64,000 bases of DNA from DASVVT01 sp036386415. Lineage in GTDB: Bacteria; Acidobacteriota; Blastocatellia; Pyrinomonadales; Pyrinomonadaceae. The translations under genes were made by a program, and so were the position numbers. Shown piece after piece: positions 42,881 through 51,551 of the stretch. The stretch spans positions 62,001 through 126,000 of the forward strand of contig DASVVT010000053.1 of assembly GCA_036386415.1 (NCBI GenBank). The letters are read 5' to 3'. Every line of letters begins with the position of its first letter. The stretch's first letter is position 1. The notes under the pieces were generated by a model. That model was not told the DNA's origin and ran no database searches. It saw only the letters and a list, made by a program, of their open reading frames with translations.

Positions 42881-44287
42881 ATGCACTATCACCTGATCGG
42901 AATTTGCGGAACAGCAATGGCGTCGCTCGCCGGAATGCTTCAGGCGCGCGGCCACACGGTCACAGGGTCGGACGAGAACGTCTACCCGCCTATGTCCACG
43001 ATGCTGGAAGGTCTCGGCATTCCCGTGATGCAAGGCTACGAGGCGTCGCATCTTGAGCCTGCGCCGGATTGCGTCATCATCGGCAACGCCATTCCGCGCG
43101 GCAACCCGGAAGTCGAAGAGACTTTGAATCGCAAGCTCCTCTACCGCTCGCAGGCCGAGACGGTCAAAGAGGAGTTTATACGTGGACGCCGCTCGCTGGT
43201 CGTCGCCGGGACGCACGGCAAGACGACGGCGACGAGCATCGCCGCGTGGGTCATGGATCAGGGCGGGCTCGACCCGACCTTCCTGGTCGGCGGTGTGGTG
43301 CAGAACTTCGGCGCGAGCTTTCGCGTCACAGATAGCGACTACTTCATCATCGAAGGCGACGAGTACGACACGGCCTATTTCGATAAGGGGCCAAAGTTCA
43401 TGCACTACCTTCCCGAAATAGCCATCGTCAACAATATAGAGTTCGATCACGCGGACATCTACGCAGATTTGGCTGCGGTCAAGACGGCCTTTCGTCGCCT
43501 GATGAATCTGGTTCCAGGCAATGGCCGACTCATCTGCGGGTGGGACAGCCCGCATGTGCGCGAAGTAGTGGGTGAGATGGGCACGAAGCTTTACACGCGG
43601 CTTGAGACATTCGGAACCTGCGAGGATGCCGCATGGCAGGCGCGCTCCATTGATTACACCAATGATCTGGCGCGCTTTTGTGTCTTTCGAGACGGGACGG
43701 AATGGGCTCAGTTCGAGACGCCGCTCATCGGCGACTTCAATATACGCAACTGCCTGGCGGTGATCGTCGCGGCGGATGCCTGGGGCATCGAGCGCGAGGC
43801 GATTCGCGACGCGCTCGCCACTTTCAAGAGCGTGCGCCGTCGCATGCAGGTGAGGGGCGAGGAGCGCGGCGTCACCGTGATAGACGATTTCGCGCATCAC
43901 CCGACCGCTGTGCGCGAGACGCTGCAAGCGCTGCACACGAAGTACAAGACGGGGCGTCTGGTCGCCGTCTTCGAGCCGCGTTCATGGTCTTCGCGCCTGG
44001 CGGTCTTTCAGCAGGATTACGCGCAAGCTTTCGCCACCGCCGATTACGTCGTCATCGCGAGCGTCTTCGATAGCCACAAGGCCACGGAAAAGGGTCGCGT
44101 GCTCGACACAGATCAATTAATCGAAGCCATCAGCGCGCAAGGCAAACCCGCCTATCGGATCGAGGGCGCAGACGAGATCGTCTCTCACCTCGCGCCCGAG
44201 CTGCGCGCGGGCGATACGGTCGCCATCATGTCCAACGGCGGTTTCGGCGGCATCCACGAGAAACTGCTCGCGGCGCTGCGGCTATGA
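42881..44287 (+). CDS. mpl: UDP-MurNAc:L-Ala-D-Glu-mDap ligase (Mpl)
   Basis: 468 residues. Mpl recycles cell-wall tripeptide by attaching it to UDP-MurNAc. The N-terminal HYHLIGICGTAMASLAGML and GSDENVYPPMSTMLEGLGI are typical of Mpl as opposed to MurC; the ATP-binding loop is GTHGKTTATSIAAW (about 109-122), followed by VGGVVQNFGASF, the substrate segment EGDEYDTAYFDKGPKFMHY and DDFAHHPTAVRETL. The ATG at 42881 is chosen because the family begins with this methionine; longer frames upstream overlap the preceding gene. Confidence 0.93.
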   Translation: MHYHLIGICGTAMASLAGMLQARGHTVTGSDENVYPPMSTMLEGLGIPVMQGYEASHLEPAPDCVIIGNAIPRGNPEVEETLNRKLLYRSQAETVKEEFIRGRRSLVVAGTHGKTTATSIAAWVMDQGGLDPTFLVGGVVQNFGASFRVTDSDYFIIEGDEYDTAYFDKGPKFMHYLPEIAIVNNIEFDHADIYADLAAVKTAFRRLMNLVPGNGRLICGWDSPHVREVVGEMGTKLYTRLETFGTCEDAAWQARSIDYTNDLARFCVFRDGTEWAQFETPLIGDFNIRNCLAVIVAADAWGIEREAIRDALATFKSVRRRMQVRGEERGVTVIDDFAHHPTAVRETLQALHTKYKTGRLVAVFEPRSWSSRLAVFQQDYAQAFATADYVVIASVFDSHKATEKGRVLDTDQLIEAISAQGKPAYRIEGADEIVSHLAPELRAGDTVAIMSNGGFGGIHEKLLAALRL

Positions 44288-44303
44288 TGAAGAAATGGGT
44301 AGC

Positions 44304-44360
44304 GGGTCAGTTTCAAATTAAAGCGCTGCTCATGATCGGCTCATAATTTCAAATTGACCC
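44304..44360 (+). repeat. Inverted repeat after mpl
   Basis: GGGTCAGTTTCAAATT and AATTTCAAATTGACCC: the outer GGGTCA/TGACCC arms pair while the inner TTTCAAATT recurs in direct orientation. It lies 17 bp after the mpl stop and may help end transcription. The gap to 44538 is otherwise empty. Confidence 0.55.
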
Positions 44361-44538
44361 ATCGGGAAGCTGGCACATCGAACAAATCTTGCTGCAACCA
44401 TTTTGCAATCTGACTCTCATCTTTCCGCTCTTTCTCTCAGACCTTCACACTTTAAGAAAATTTTTGTAACGCTGGCGAAGAGCGCGTCCAGTAGAAGATG
44501 ACTCCGCCCCTTTTGGCGCAGGAGGTATCGCGCGCTCA

Positions 44539-45099
44539 GTGAAAAACATTTCGATATTCGAGCAGGCACTGAAAGTTGCAGGATCTTCCAGAGTGGAAGA
44601 TTTGGGTCAGGTCTTATACATCTCGCGGCGCGACTACGACGAGCGGGAGACTTTCGTCTTTCGCACGCAAGTCCCCTGCCTTGAATATGTGAGCCTGTTG
44701 ATTGAAACCGCTGTGCTCTTGAGGACCAATCGCACGGGAAGGCTTTATGTCGGCTTCGAGAGGCTTTCGCGCATGGAAGCGATCATCGACCGTTACCTGC
44801 GCATCGCAGACATTTCGGAACGCGTCTACGTCTTCGGCGAGCAGGACTGGAAGCCGCCGCGCCACCCGAACATGAGGCTGATTCCGGTTCCCCCTGGCTC
44901 CCGTCTGGCTCGCGAATGGTTCGTCATCGCGGAATCATCAACGCTGCGCGTCGCCCTTGTGGCTCAGGACGAAGACGGGTTCGACGTGCCCGTCATCGAA
45001 GCGCGAAACTTTCGCGCTCTCAAATCGAGCAACCCCGCCATCGTCACTCAACTGGCAGCCCTCGCCGAAGGATTAATAGACTCAGCAATGGCAGCATGA
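44539..45099 (+). CDS. DICT-like sensory-domain protein
   Basis: 186 residues, soluble. The segment PCLEYVSLLIETAVLLRTN, the VYVFGEQDWKPPRHPNMRL strand and LAREWFVIAESSTLRVALVA followed by FRALKSSNPAIVTQLAAL resemble the DICT domain found in diguanylate cyclases and two-component proteins. No output domain is attached, so it may act by protein contact. The GTG at 44539 is preceded by AGGAGG at somewhat long spacing (about 14 bp). Family assignment is by recall of pattern, not a search. Confidence 0.6.
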   Translation: MKNISIFEQALKVAGSSRVEDLGQVLYISRRDYDERETFVFRTQVPCLEYVSLLIETAVLLRTNRTGRLYVGFERLSRMEAIIDRYLRIADISERVYVFGEQDWKPPRHPNMRLIPVPPGSRLAREWFVIAESSTLRVALVAQDEDGFDVPVIEARNFRALKSSNPAIVTQLAALAEGLIDSAMAA

Positions 45100-45102
45100 A
45101 AA

Positions 45103-45237
45103 GCAGTAGACAGTAGCCAGTAGCCAGTAGTCAGTGGAAAAGAAAAACAGTTGACGCGGTTGACACTGACCCTCTACATCATATAGACAACAAAACAGAC
45201 GATCTGTTTTTATCTACTGACTACTGTCTACTATTGT
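45103..45237 (+). repeat. GTAGACAGTAGCCAGTAG dyad (family 4)
   Basis: GTAGACAGTAGCCAGTAGCC with CAGTAGTCAGTGG on the left is answered by CTACTGACTACTGTCTACT on the right. The interior of about 80 nt is unrelated AT-rich sequence. It lies directly before pta. Confidence 0.8.
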
Positions 45238-45238
45238 T

Positions 45239-46249
45239 ATGCCCATTCTCGAACAACTACGCCAGCGCGCCGCCGCCGACCCGCAGCACATCGTCTTGCC
45301 CGAAGGCGATGACCCGCGCACGGTCGTGGCCGCCGGTATCTGTGCGGCGCAGCGCATCGCGCGTATCACAATACTCGGCAACGATGAGAAGATTCGCGCG
45401 ACGGCTGAGCGCGAGGGAGCTAATCTGGGCGGCGTCGAGGTAATAGATCACAGACGCGCTACGGATTTCGATAAGATGGCGTCCGTCTATCAAGAGCTGC
45501 GGCGCGCCAAAGGCATGATGGCCGACGAGGCGCGAAGGAGTCTGGAAGACCCGCTCTATTACGGCAATTTGATGGTGCGCCTGGGGCGCGCAGACGGCTC
45601 CGTCGCGGGTGCGACCAATACGACCGCGCATACCGTGCGCGCCGCGCTTCACTGCATCGGCGTACGCCAGGGGTTCAAGCTCGTGTCTAGCTTTTTCGTC
45701 ATGGCGCTCAATGAGCGCAGCTTCGGTCACGAAGGCGCGCTCATCTACGCAGATTGCGGCGTCGTCATAGAGCCTTCGGCGGCTGAGCTGGCGGAGATCG
45801 CCATCGCTTCAGCCGAATCCTGCCGCGCCCTTCTGGACACAGAGCCGCGCGTCGCCATGCTCTCGTTCTCCACCAAGGGCAGCGCAACGCACAGGCTCAT
45901 TGACAAAGTTGTCGAAGCAACCCGTACGGTGCGCGCGCGCGCGCCGGAGCTGGAGATAGATGGCGAGCTGCAAGCCGATGCCGCGCTCGTCCCCGGTGTC
46001 GCGCAATCAAAAGCGCCCGGATCAATCGTTGGGGGCCGCGCCAACGTCCTCATCTTCCCTGACCTGCAAGCGGGCAACATCGCTTACAAACTGACGGAAC
46101 GCCTGGCCGGAGCGACCGCCATCGGCCCCATCCTGCAAGGGCTTGATAAACCTGCCAACGATCTCTCGCGCGGCTGCAAAGCGGAAGACATCGTTGACGC
46201 CGTTGCGATCACAGCCGTGCAGGCGCAGGCTGGAAAGAGCGCGCGTTGA
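45239..46249 (+). CDS. pta: Phosphate acetyltransferase
   Basis: 336 residues; converts acetyl-CoA and phosphate to acetyl phosphate, linking acetate metabolism to ATP formation. Family features: HIVLPEGDDPRTVVAAGICA at the N-terminus, DPLYYGNLMVRLGRADGSVA (about 104-123), FFVMALNERSFGHEGALIYA, the catalytic-region RVAMLSFSTKGSATH and VIFPDLQAGNIAYKL-like end, here VLIFPDLQAGNIAYKLTERL. It is the short form without a DRTGG domain. No acetate kinase gene is visible in the window. Confidence 0.95.
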   Translation: MPILEQLRQRAAADPQHIVLPEGDDPRTVVAAGICAAQRIARITILGNDEKIRATAEREGANLGGVEVIDHRRATDFDKMASVYQELRRAKGMMADEARRSLEDPLYYGNLMVRLGRADGSVAGATNTTAHTVRAALHCIGVRQGFKLVSSFFVMALNERSFGHEGALIYADCGVVIEPSAAELAEIAIASAESCRALLDTEPRVAMLSFSTKGSATHRLIDKVVEATRTVRARAPELEIDGELQADAALVPGVAQSKAPGSIVGGRANVLIFPDLQAGNIAYKLTERLAGATAIGPILQGLDKPANDLSRGCKAEDIVDAVAITAVQAQAGKSAR

Positions 46250-46437
46250 AATACACGGAAATAATAATGGCGTCGCGCTGAAGCCTGAATGGACGCCGCA
46301 CGCTTCGCGGAAAGGGTTTGAGCCCTAATTTCTAAGCATTACTGAAATACAGACTGGCTCGGGCAACCTGCCCGCACCTGACGCTCACCAAAGAAGTATC
46401 ATCAAACGAATGCTGCAAGTCTTGTGAGGTTAGCCAA

Positions 46438-47574
46438 GTGCTTTCATACCGCACACTGCTTTATCTAATCGCTTCTCTTCTTATCCTGACAGGAGCGCCG
46501 CAATATCTCTGCGCGCAGGAAGTGGCCGCGCCGCAAGCGAACCCGTCTCCATCTCCGACACCCACAGAGCAGGATTCGATCAAGGTCTTCACAGAGGAGG
46601 TGCGCATCCCCATTCTTGTGACGGATGAGCAGGGGCGCTTCGATCCGACTCTGGAAACGGGTGACATCCTCGTGCTCGAAGACGACGTGCCGCAGGAGGT
46701 CAGAAGCGTGCGCCACATGCCCGCGAGCGTGCTCCTTTTGCTGGACACGAGCGGCGGGATCAATCCTGCCATGAAGACCAGCACGACGCGCGCCGTCGCC
46801 CTCTCGCTCGTCTCCAAGCTCAAGCAGGGCGACCGCGTGGCAGTGCTTCAAGCTGGCGACCGCGTCGAGCTGCTGCAAGACTGGACCTCGGAAGCGGAAG
46901 CGGTCACGCGCGTGCTGCGCACCAAGCTTTCCTCCGGCAAGCGCAAGCATCTCTCGGAAGCCCTCGTCCGGGCGGCAGCCCAGTTGAAAGAGGCTCCCTA
47001 CGGAAATCGCCATCTGGTCCTCGTCACAGACGGCGTGGAGCCGGCAGACGGGGCCTCACAGGCTGAAGCCATACGCCAGTTGAACAGCGCACAATCGAGC
47101 GTGCACGTCATCAGCTACACGCTGATGGGGCGCGCGGCGATGGAGAAGGCTGACTCTCCTGTGAAGTTCGGGAACAACAGAGCGAGGACAGCCGGTGATG
47201 TCGCCCGTGAAACAGACCCGACGATACCGACTCCATCGCGCGGCCCCATCAACGTCACACTCGATACGGATCGCGCCATGCGACGCCAGCGGCGGGAGTT
47301 TATCGAAGCCACAAAGAGGAGCGAGCAGCGCCTGACTCTACTCGCAGAGGAGACGGGCGGGCGTACATGGTTGCCAGTTGCTTCGGAGGAGATGGTCAGA
47401 GAGGGTGCTGAAGTGGCGCGTGAAATCGGAGCGCAGTACGTCGTCACCTATAGGCCGAAGCGCCCCCTCTCTTCCGCAGGCTCAGGAGAGTATCGGCGCA
47501 TCAAGGTTGTGCTGCGCCGCCCGGGTCTGAGCGTGCGCTCTCCGAAGCGGTACATCACAACGAGAGTGCAATGA
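46438..47574 (+). CDS. VWFA-domain secreted protein of the acidobacterial type
   Basis: 378 residues with a signal peptide (LLYLIASLLILTGAPQYLCA) and a Pro/Ser linker. A TonB-dependent-like beta segment (RIPILVTDEQGRFDPTLETG) precedes a von Willebrand factor A domain: the metal-ion site begins LLLLDTSGG (DxSxG, about residue 104), then the distal VTDG (about residue 200). The C-terminal AEETGGRTWLP and IGAQYVVTYRPKRPL are typical of the acidobacterial VWFA-related group (TIGR03436). Probably extracytoplasmic and adhesive. GTG start at 46438. A terminator hairpin follows. Confidence 0.88.
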   Translation: MLSYRTLLYLIASLLILTGAPQYLCAQEVAAPQANPSPSPTPTEQDSIKVFTEEVRIPILVTDEQGRFDPTLETGDILVLEDDVPQEVRSVRHMPASVLLLLDTSGGINPAMKTSTTRAVALSLVSKLKQGDRVAVLQAGDRVELLQDWTSEAEAVTRVLRTKLSSGKRKHLSEALVRAAAQLKEAPYGNRHLVLVTDGVEPADGASQAEAIRQLNSAQSSVHVISYTLMGRAAMEKADSPVKFGNNRARTAGDVARETDPTIPTPSRGPINVTLDTDRAMRRQRREFIEATKRSEQRLTLLAEETGGRTWLPVASEEMVREGAEVAREIGAQYVVTYRPKRPLSSAGSGEYRRIKVVLRRPGLSVRSPKRYITTRVQ

Positions 47575-47708
47575 AATCACAATTCAATATTCATCTGCGC
47601 GACCCGCATTCTCTATGGCTGGCGCGGGTAATCTGATGACGCAAGACCTGTCTTCGAGCATCTGGTCGGGAATAATAGTGTAGCGATCTGCCCGAGACTA
47701 GCGGAAAA

Positions 47709-47766
47709 AAGCACCAGACGCGCTGCGTGTGTTGAAACAGATGCGACGCGTCCGGTGCTCTCTCTT
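47709..47766. terminator. Bidirectional intrinsic terminator
   Basis: AGCACCAGACGCG pairs with CGCGTCCGGTGCT (one mismatch); GAAAAA precedes and CTCTCTTTTCTT follows, so it serves both convergent genes (VWFA and HD-GYP). Confidence 0.85.
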
Positions 47767-47783
47767 TTCTTGAAACTTGCGGC

Positions 47784-48920
47784 TCAGCTTGCGAGCGCAG
47801 TCAGGCTCGTATCTATCATAGCGGCGATAGAGCTGTGGACAGCCACTTTCTCCTGTTTTTTGATGAGCGAGCGACGGCGCAGCTCTTCCCAGTCCTGACG
47901 CGGGACGCGATGGAAAGCCTCCACCACTTGCGGGTCAAACTGCTTGCCCGCCCAATTCTCCAACTCCTCCGCAGCCGCTTCATACGGCTTACCGGCGCGA
48001 TACACACGGTCGCTCGTCATTGCATCAAAAGCATCCGCGACCGCGAATATGCGCGCATTTAAATCAATCTCCTCCCCGCGCAAGCCCAGAGGATAACCGG
48101 AGCCATCCCACTTCTCATGGTGCTGTCCGACGACGCGCGATGCGCCCTCTAAAAACTTGATCCCGCGCAGGATTTGCTGCCCGTGTCGCGGGTGCTCGCG
48201 CATCTTCACCCACTCCTCGTCTGTCAGCTTGGCTGGCTTGCGAAGAATCGCATCGGGCACGCCGATCTTCCCTATATCATGAAGCAGGGAGCCGAATTCC
48301 AGCGATTTCAGTTGCTCGCCGTCGAGACCCAGCTCGCGCCCCAATCTGAGGCTGAAGGTGACGACGCGCTCCGAATGGCCGTGCGTCTCTGCGTCGCGCG
48401 TCTCAAGGGCGTGTGCGAGCGCCTTGAGCGTCGAACGATATGCGTCCTCCACGGAATCCAGCGCCTCGTCCAGCGCTGCCGTGCGCTGCTCGACCAGTTC
48501 CTCCAGGTGCGCCTCATAAAGCCGCTTGGCACGGCGCAACTCGTAATGTTCAAGTGCGCGATTAACGGCCACATCCACCTGCCGCAGATCAAAAGGCTTC
48601 ATGATGTAGTCGAAAGCGCCTGCGCGCAGGGCTTTGATCGCACTCTCTATGGTCTGCACGCCGCTGATCATCAGGACGACCGTCTCCGGCGAATCGTTGA
48701 GCACATGCGGGATCATCTCAAGGCCGCTCATGCCGCCCATCATGATGTCGCTGATAATCAGACTGAACCGCGCATCGCGCAGAAGCTGAAGCGCCTCTTC
48801 GGCGGAAGCAGCCGGCACACACTCGTAACGATCACCCAGCAACTCGCACAGTACATCCCTGATCTCCGGCTCATCATCTACAACCAGAATACGCACTTTA
48901 CCCAAGCTTGCTTCAAGCAT
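47784..48920 (-). CDS. HD-GYP-domain response regulator
   Basis: 378 residues. An N-terminal receiver domain (VVDDEPEIRDVL, phospho-acceptor in LIISDIMMGGMSG) is joined by a coiled coil (about 130-185) to an HD-GYP phosphodiesterase domain with LLHDIGKIGVPDAIL, the second His in EHPRHGQQIL and the GSGYPLGLRGEEI (GYP) motif. It should hydrolyse cyclic di-GMP or a related dinucleotide in response to phosphorylation. The ATG at 48920, with GGAG 8-9 bp upstream, is preferred to an earlier start. It lies next to a large intergenic region before the tRNA locus. Confidence 0.93.
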   Translation of the reverse strand: MLEASLGKVRILVVDDEPEIRDVLCELLGDRYECVPAASAEEALQLLRDARFSLIISDIMMGGMSGLEMIPHVLNDSPETVVLMISGVQTIESAIKALRAGAFDYIMKPFDLRQVDVAVNRALEHYELRRAKRLYEAHLEELVEQRTAALDEALDSVEDAYRSTLKALAHALETRDAETHGHSERVVTFSLRLGRELGLDGEQLKSLEFGSLLHDIGKIGVPDAILRKPAKLTDEEWVKMREHPRHGQQILRGIKFLEGASRVVGQHHEKWDGSGYPLGLRGEEIDLNARIFAVADAFDAMTSDRVYRAGKPYEAAAEELENWAGKQFDPQVVEAFHRVPRQDWEELRRRSLIKKQEKVAVHSSIAAMIDTSLTALAS

Positions 48921-49233
48921 GACTTGAACTCCGTCATTTAAATTTTCCAAGGGAAGCGCGAGGGGCGACCGCAGCAAACTGAAGCGCTCCACTCGAATAT
49001 CTGGACAATTCTCTAAGAGAAAGAATGAATGGCAGCGCCCTTTAGGAAACTCCTGCGCCGCCTTACGGACAGGCACAATCATTCTACAATCTTCGAATCA
49101 TCCTGGCAAACAACTTTTTACGCCCCTTCGGGGGCAAGGTAGGCACTCAAACGCTATTGCAAGGATTATGCCATCTCCGCCAGTTGACGACGCGCACGAT
49201 GCGCCACTATCATGACTCGACCACCACGACTTT

Positions 49234-49272
49234 GCCGGAGTGGCGAAATTGGTATGCGCACTAGACTCTAAA
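49234..49272 (+). tRNA. 5' half of an interrupted class II tRNA (Leu-like)
   Basis: GCCGGAG acceptor strand, D arm GCG...CGC, anticodon stem CTAGA (49261-49265) and the start of the anticodon loop CTCTAAA. Matching 3' strands are absent nearby but occur at 49966-50014: TCTAG, a variable arm, a perfect T arm and CTCCGGC. The two halves make an 86-nt class II cloverleaf with no mismatched stem. If joined across the shared AA, the anticodon is CUA; with another junction it could be CUG. Whether it is spliced or dead is unknown. Confidence 0.75.
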
Positions 49273-49338
49273 AGCAGGCCGGATGCGCTTCTATAGGGAA
49301 GGTGCAAAAGTGCAGTGGAATTGATATAGTTGGTTCAT

Positions 49339-49421
49339 GCCGGAGTGGCGGAATGGCAGACGCGCGTGACTCAAAATCACGTATCCGTAAGGGTGTGTGG
49401 GTTCAAGTCCCTCCTCCGGTA
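49339..49421 (+). tRNA. tRNA-Leu (CAA)
   Basis: Complete class II tRNA: acceptor GCCGGAG/CTCCGGT (one G-T pair), D arm, anticodon stem CGTGA/TCACG with loop CTCAAAA (anticodon CAA), long variable arm ATCCGTAAGGGT and T arm around TTCAAGT with one mismatch; discriminator A. It lies inside the insert that separates the halves of the neighbouring tRNA. Confidence 0.9.
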
Positions 49422-49422
49422 C

Positions 49423-49926
49423 TCAGTTTCGTTTATTCTTTCCTGCGAATGTATCAGTCTGAGAGTGGCAATTCGGACACAGGAGCCTAAGATTTTCTAT
49501 TCTATGGTCGAGATTGTTTCCGTTAATATGATCTAGCTGTAAGGAGATCGGCTTTCTCTTCCACTCAGTTAAACCGCAATCTTCCGCATAACATCTAGCC
49601 TCTAAAAGCCTCTCCCGCAAGAGACGTATTTTTAATCGAGCGATATTGGTGTATGTGGAATTTTCAACCAAAATTTCAGTCAGGGGAATAAACTTAATAT
49701 GGTTATAACTTGGGCCAGCATTCAAGCCCTAATCGACCATGTGGTCAGTGGGCAAATTCAACTGTTGTGCCGCCGCTCTTAAAACAATGTAACCACCTCC
49801 GCTTTGATTACAACCCAACTTCTTAGCGACCCCACAAATCGTCTTACTGTTAAGCCAAGCTTGAATAAACTCTTCCCGAGTATATTTCCTTTTGTTCCAA
49901 TTCACCGTCCTCATGATCTTTATCAT
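49423..49926 (-). pseudogene. HNH endonuclease gene with one in-frame amber codon
   Basis: A 167-codon frame running opposite to the tRNAs. The first 65 codons (MRTVNWNKRKYTREEFIQAW, then GVAKKLGCNQSGGGY) form an HTH-like DNA-binding part. A TAG at 49731-49729 interrupts the frame, which continues without shift into PLTEILVENSTYT, CGLTEWKRKPISLQLDHING and LLCPNCHSQTDTFAGKN, a canonical HNH homing-nuclease domain. AGAGG lies 4 bp before the ATG. It is either a pseudogene or read through by an amber-decoding tRNA. The gene lies within the insert in the split tRNA, fitting a homing-endonuclease role. Confidence 0.88.
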
Positions 49927-49965
49927 ATATCCTCTGAACAGTGCTGCAAGGTTTATTGGATTTGG

Positions 49966-50014
49966 AATCTAGCGAGGTTCACTCCTCATGTCGGTTCGAG
50001 TCCGACCTCCGGCA
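49966..50014 (+). tRNA. 3' half of the interrupted class II tRNA
   Basis: AA of the loop, then TCTAG (pairs with CTAGA of the 5' half), a GAGG/CCTC variable arm, a perfect T arm GTCGG-TTCGAGT-CCGAC and CTCCGGC plus discriminator A. No D arm or 5' acceptor precedes it here. See 49234-49272. Confidence 0.75.
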
Positions 50015-50089
50015 TTCAGACCCTAAGAAAATTAGTTTCTTCAGTCGCTCTTCTTTTCAATTGTCTTCAAAAAACTGTAATCTCATCTT

Positions 50090-50581
50090 ATGAGCAAACC
50101 AGATATTGATTCTCTGCCGCCCGAGGCCATCGAAGTGACGATCTTCAATCAGACCTACAGGCTTCGCTCAAAAACTGATGAAGAGCATGTCCGGCAGATA
50201 GCGCAGTTGGTTGACGAGCGGATGCGCCAGATTTCCTCTCAGATGACGACGCACGATGTGGTCAAGATAGCCGTGTTGACGGCCTTGAATATCGCCGATG
50301 AGATGCAGAATCTGAGGACGTATTATGAGAGCGAAGTCCAACCGCTTCTCTCGAAACTAGCGGAGCATCAGGAAAAGGCCGCCAGGGAGGACGAAAATAG
50401 GGTCGAGCCTGCATCGGCTCAGCCGCCATCGTGGTTTGAAGATTTCTTTGAATCGAAAGTGGAGACCAAGCAGAGGGCGGAAAGATTAAGCAGTCAGGTC
50501 TCAGCCAAACTCCAGGCCCTTCGGCAGCCCAGCGCTGATCAGATCGGCATCACCTCGGAAGATGATGTGCCGGAGATGTAA
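50090..50581 (+). CDS. zapA: Cell division protein ZapA
   Basis: 163 residues. The N-terminal domain (EVTIFNQTYRLRSKTDEEHV, then VDERMRQIS) followed by a long helix (VVKIAVLTALNIADEMQNLR) is the ZapA fold, which binds FtsZ and bundles protofilaments at the division ring. The C-terminal extension (about 100-163) is charged and longer than in short ZapA proteins. It lies 75 bp after the tRNA 3' half. No 6S RNA is evident downstream; a repeat element follows instead. Confidence 0.85.
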   Translation: MSKPDIDSLPPEAIEVTIFNQTYRLRSKTDEEHVRQIAQLVDERMRQISSQMTTHDVVKIAVLTALNIADEMQNLRTYYESEVQPLLSKLAEHQEKAAREDENRVEPASAQPPSWFEDFFESKVETKQRAERLSSQVSAKLQALRQPSADQIGITSEDDVPEM

Positions 50582-50720
50582 TACCAAATTGCAATCAACA
50601 GAGGACGGGGGACGATCCACTAAGCAACACGAAATGGCATGAAAAGAAGGGGGTGTTTCGTGTTGCTTTGTATCGATTAGTGGAACGGTCGCACGCCTTC
50701 TTTTATTCTGCTATCTGATA
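50582..50720 (+). repeat. Family 3 long-dyad element
   Basis: ATACCAAATTGCAATCAACA at the left and TTCTTTTATTCTGCTATCTGATA at the right are degenerate complements; inside, GACGATCCACTAAGCAACAC faces GTGTTGCTTTGTATCGATTAGTGG. It lies between zapA and a pseudogene. Confidence 0.75.
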
Positions 50721-50721
50721 A

Positions 50722-51108
50722 AATTTCGAGTCCGGTAACATCGTCACTCTCTTTAGCAGCGGTGATGTGTTCAGAAAGGAGTTGCCGGATGGCACTTTCA
50801 GCAGCAATGAATATGCGGTTCTCGCCGGTCAGGTGCTGATTGTCACGGATGTGGAGTGGTCAGTTTTCAGGTCTCCTGCCTATAGCGATACAGGCGTTGC
50901 TCTCAAGTTATATGTCTCAGGCCACGCTTCGACACCTCTTTAATCGTCCCATCTTTTCGTGGATAGTAATAATCAAGGGGCATCCAGTGAAAGTATGGAA
51001 ACGGGCTTCACCGTGGCTCAAGGGGCGAAGATTCAGATCAGTGGCCTTGGGAGCCACTTTTATATAGAGAGCGTAACTCTTCATGGCTATCTTGTTCCGG
51101 CGAGTTAA
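50722..51108 (+). pseudogene. Truncated, stop-interrupted hypothetical gene
   Basis: A single frame reads GNIVTLFSSGDVFRKELPDG ... GVALKLYVSGHASTPL, then TAA (50941-50943), then continues in the same frame to SSHLFVDSNNQGASSESMET ... VTLHGYLVPAS and a natural stop. Stop codons lie directly upstream (50719), and no start with ribosome binding site precedes, so the 5' end is lost too. The reading suggests a beta-rich conserved hypothetical protein. The left boundary coincides with the end of a family 3 repeat element, so the element's arrival may have removed the 5' part. Confidence 0.7.
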
Positions 51109-51551
51109 GTTTGTCGGAGCGTATCATTGCGAAAAGGCTGGCGGAGCATCGTCGCATGAGCGCTTCGTGCTTCGCGTGAGGGACACTTTGTGCGGTCTGC
51201 TGCTCGCCCCGTTCGTGCGGTATCAGAGGCGAGTGTCGGTTTGACAAGAATAGAGCCGAGATGCTATTTTCCGCTCCGAATCCGACAAAAAGGCAGTTCA
51301 GCGCGTAGGCCGTTACCCCCCATCCGCCACGCATCCCGATTTGAGCTGCAAGACATCCCCCCGACTATTCTTCAACGCTTTGCTTGAGCACACTCCTTGA
51401 TGCCCAGATGTTCAGTGTGTTTCAGCAAACCACCTGGAGCTTGCGAGTTACTATTGTTCTCCGTTCACCGCTTTACCTCTGCCCCGGTGGACGGTTCTTC
51501 AAAAGGGTTGCGCCGGAACATGTTCGGCTTTGCTGTAAAGGATAAATATAG
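51109..51551. other. Intergenic region, nothing recognised
   Basis: 443 bp between the pseudogene and the large secreted protein gene. No gene, repeat dyad or terminator that I can support. It must contain the promoter for the 51552 gene. Confidence 0.5.

Noticed and set aside
49274..49338. GATATAGTTGG near 49320 as the P7 core of a group I intron
   Set aside because: It resembles the conserved S element only loosely and I could not find partner strands for P3, P7 and P8. It is not enough to call an intron.
49423..49725. The HNH half as an independent complete gene starting at TTG 49725
   Set aside because: The frame continues unbroken upstream through a single TAG to an ATG with a good ribosome binding site, and homologues I recall have both parts in one chain.
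50582..50720. 6S RNA downstream of zapA
   Set aside because: The region is a family 3 repeat element; the open central bubble and closing stem of 6S RNA are not seen.
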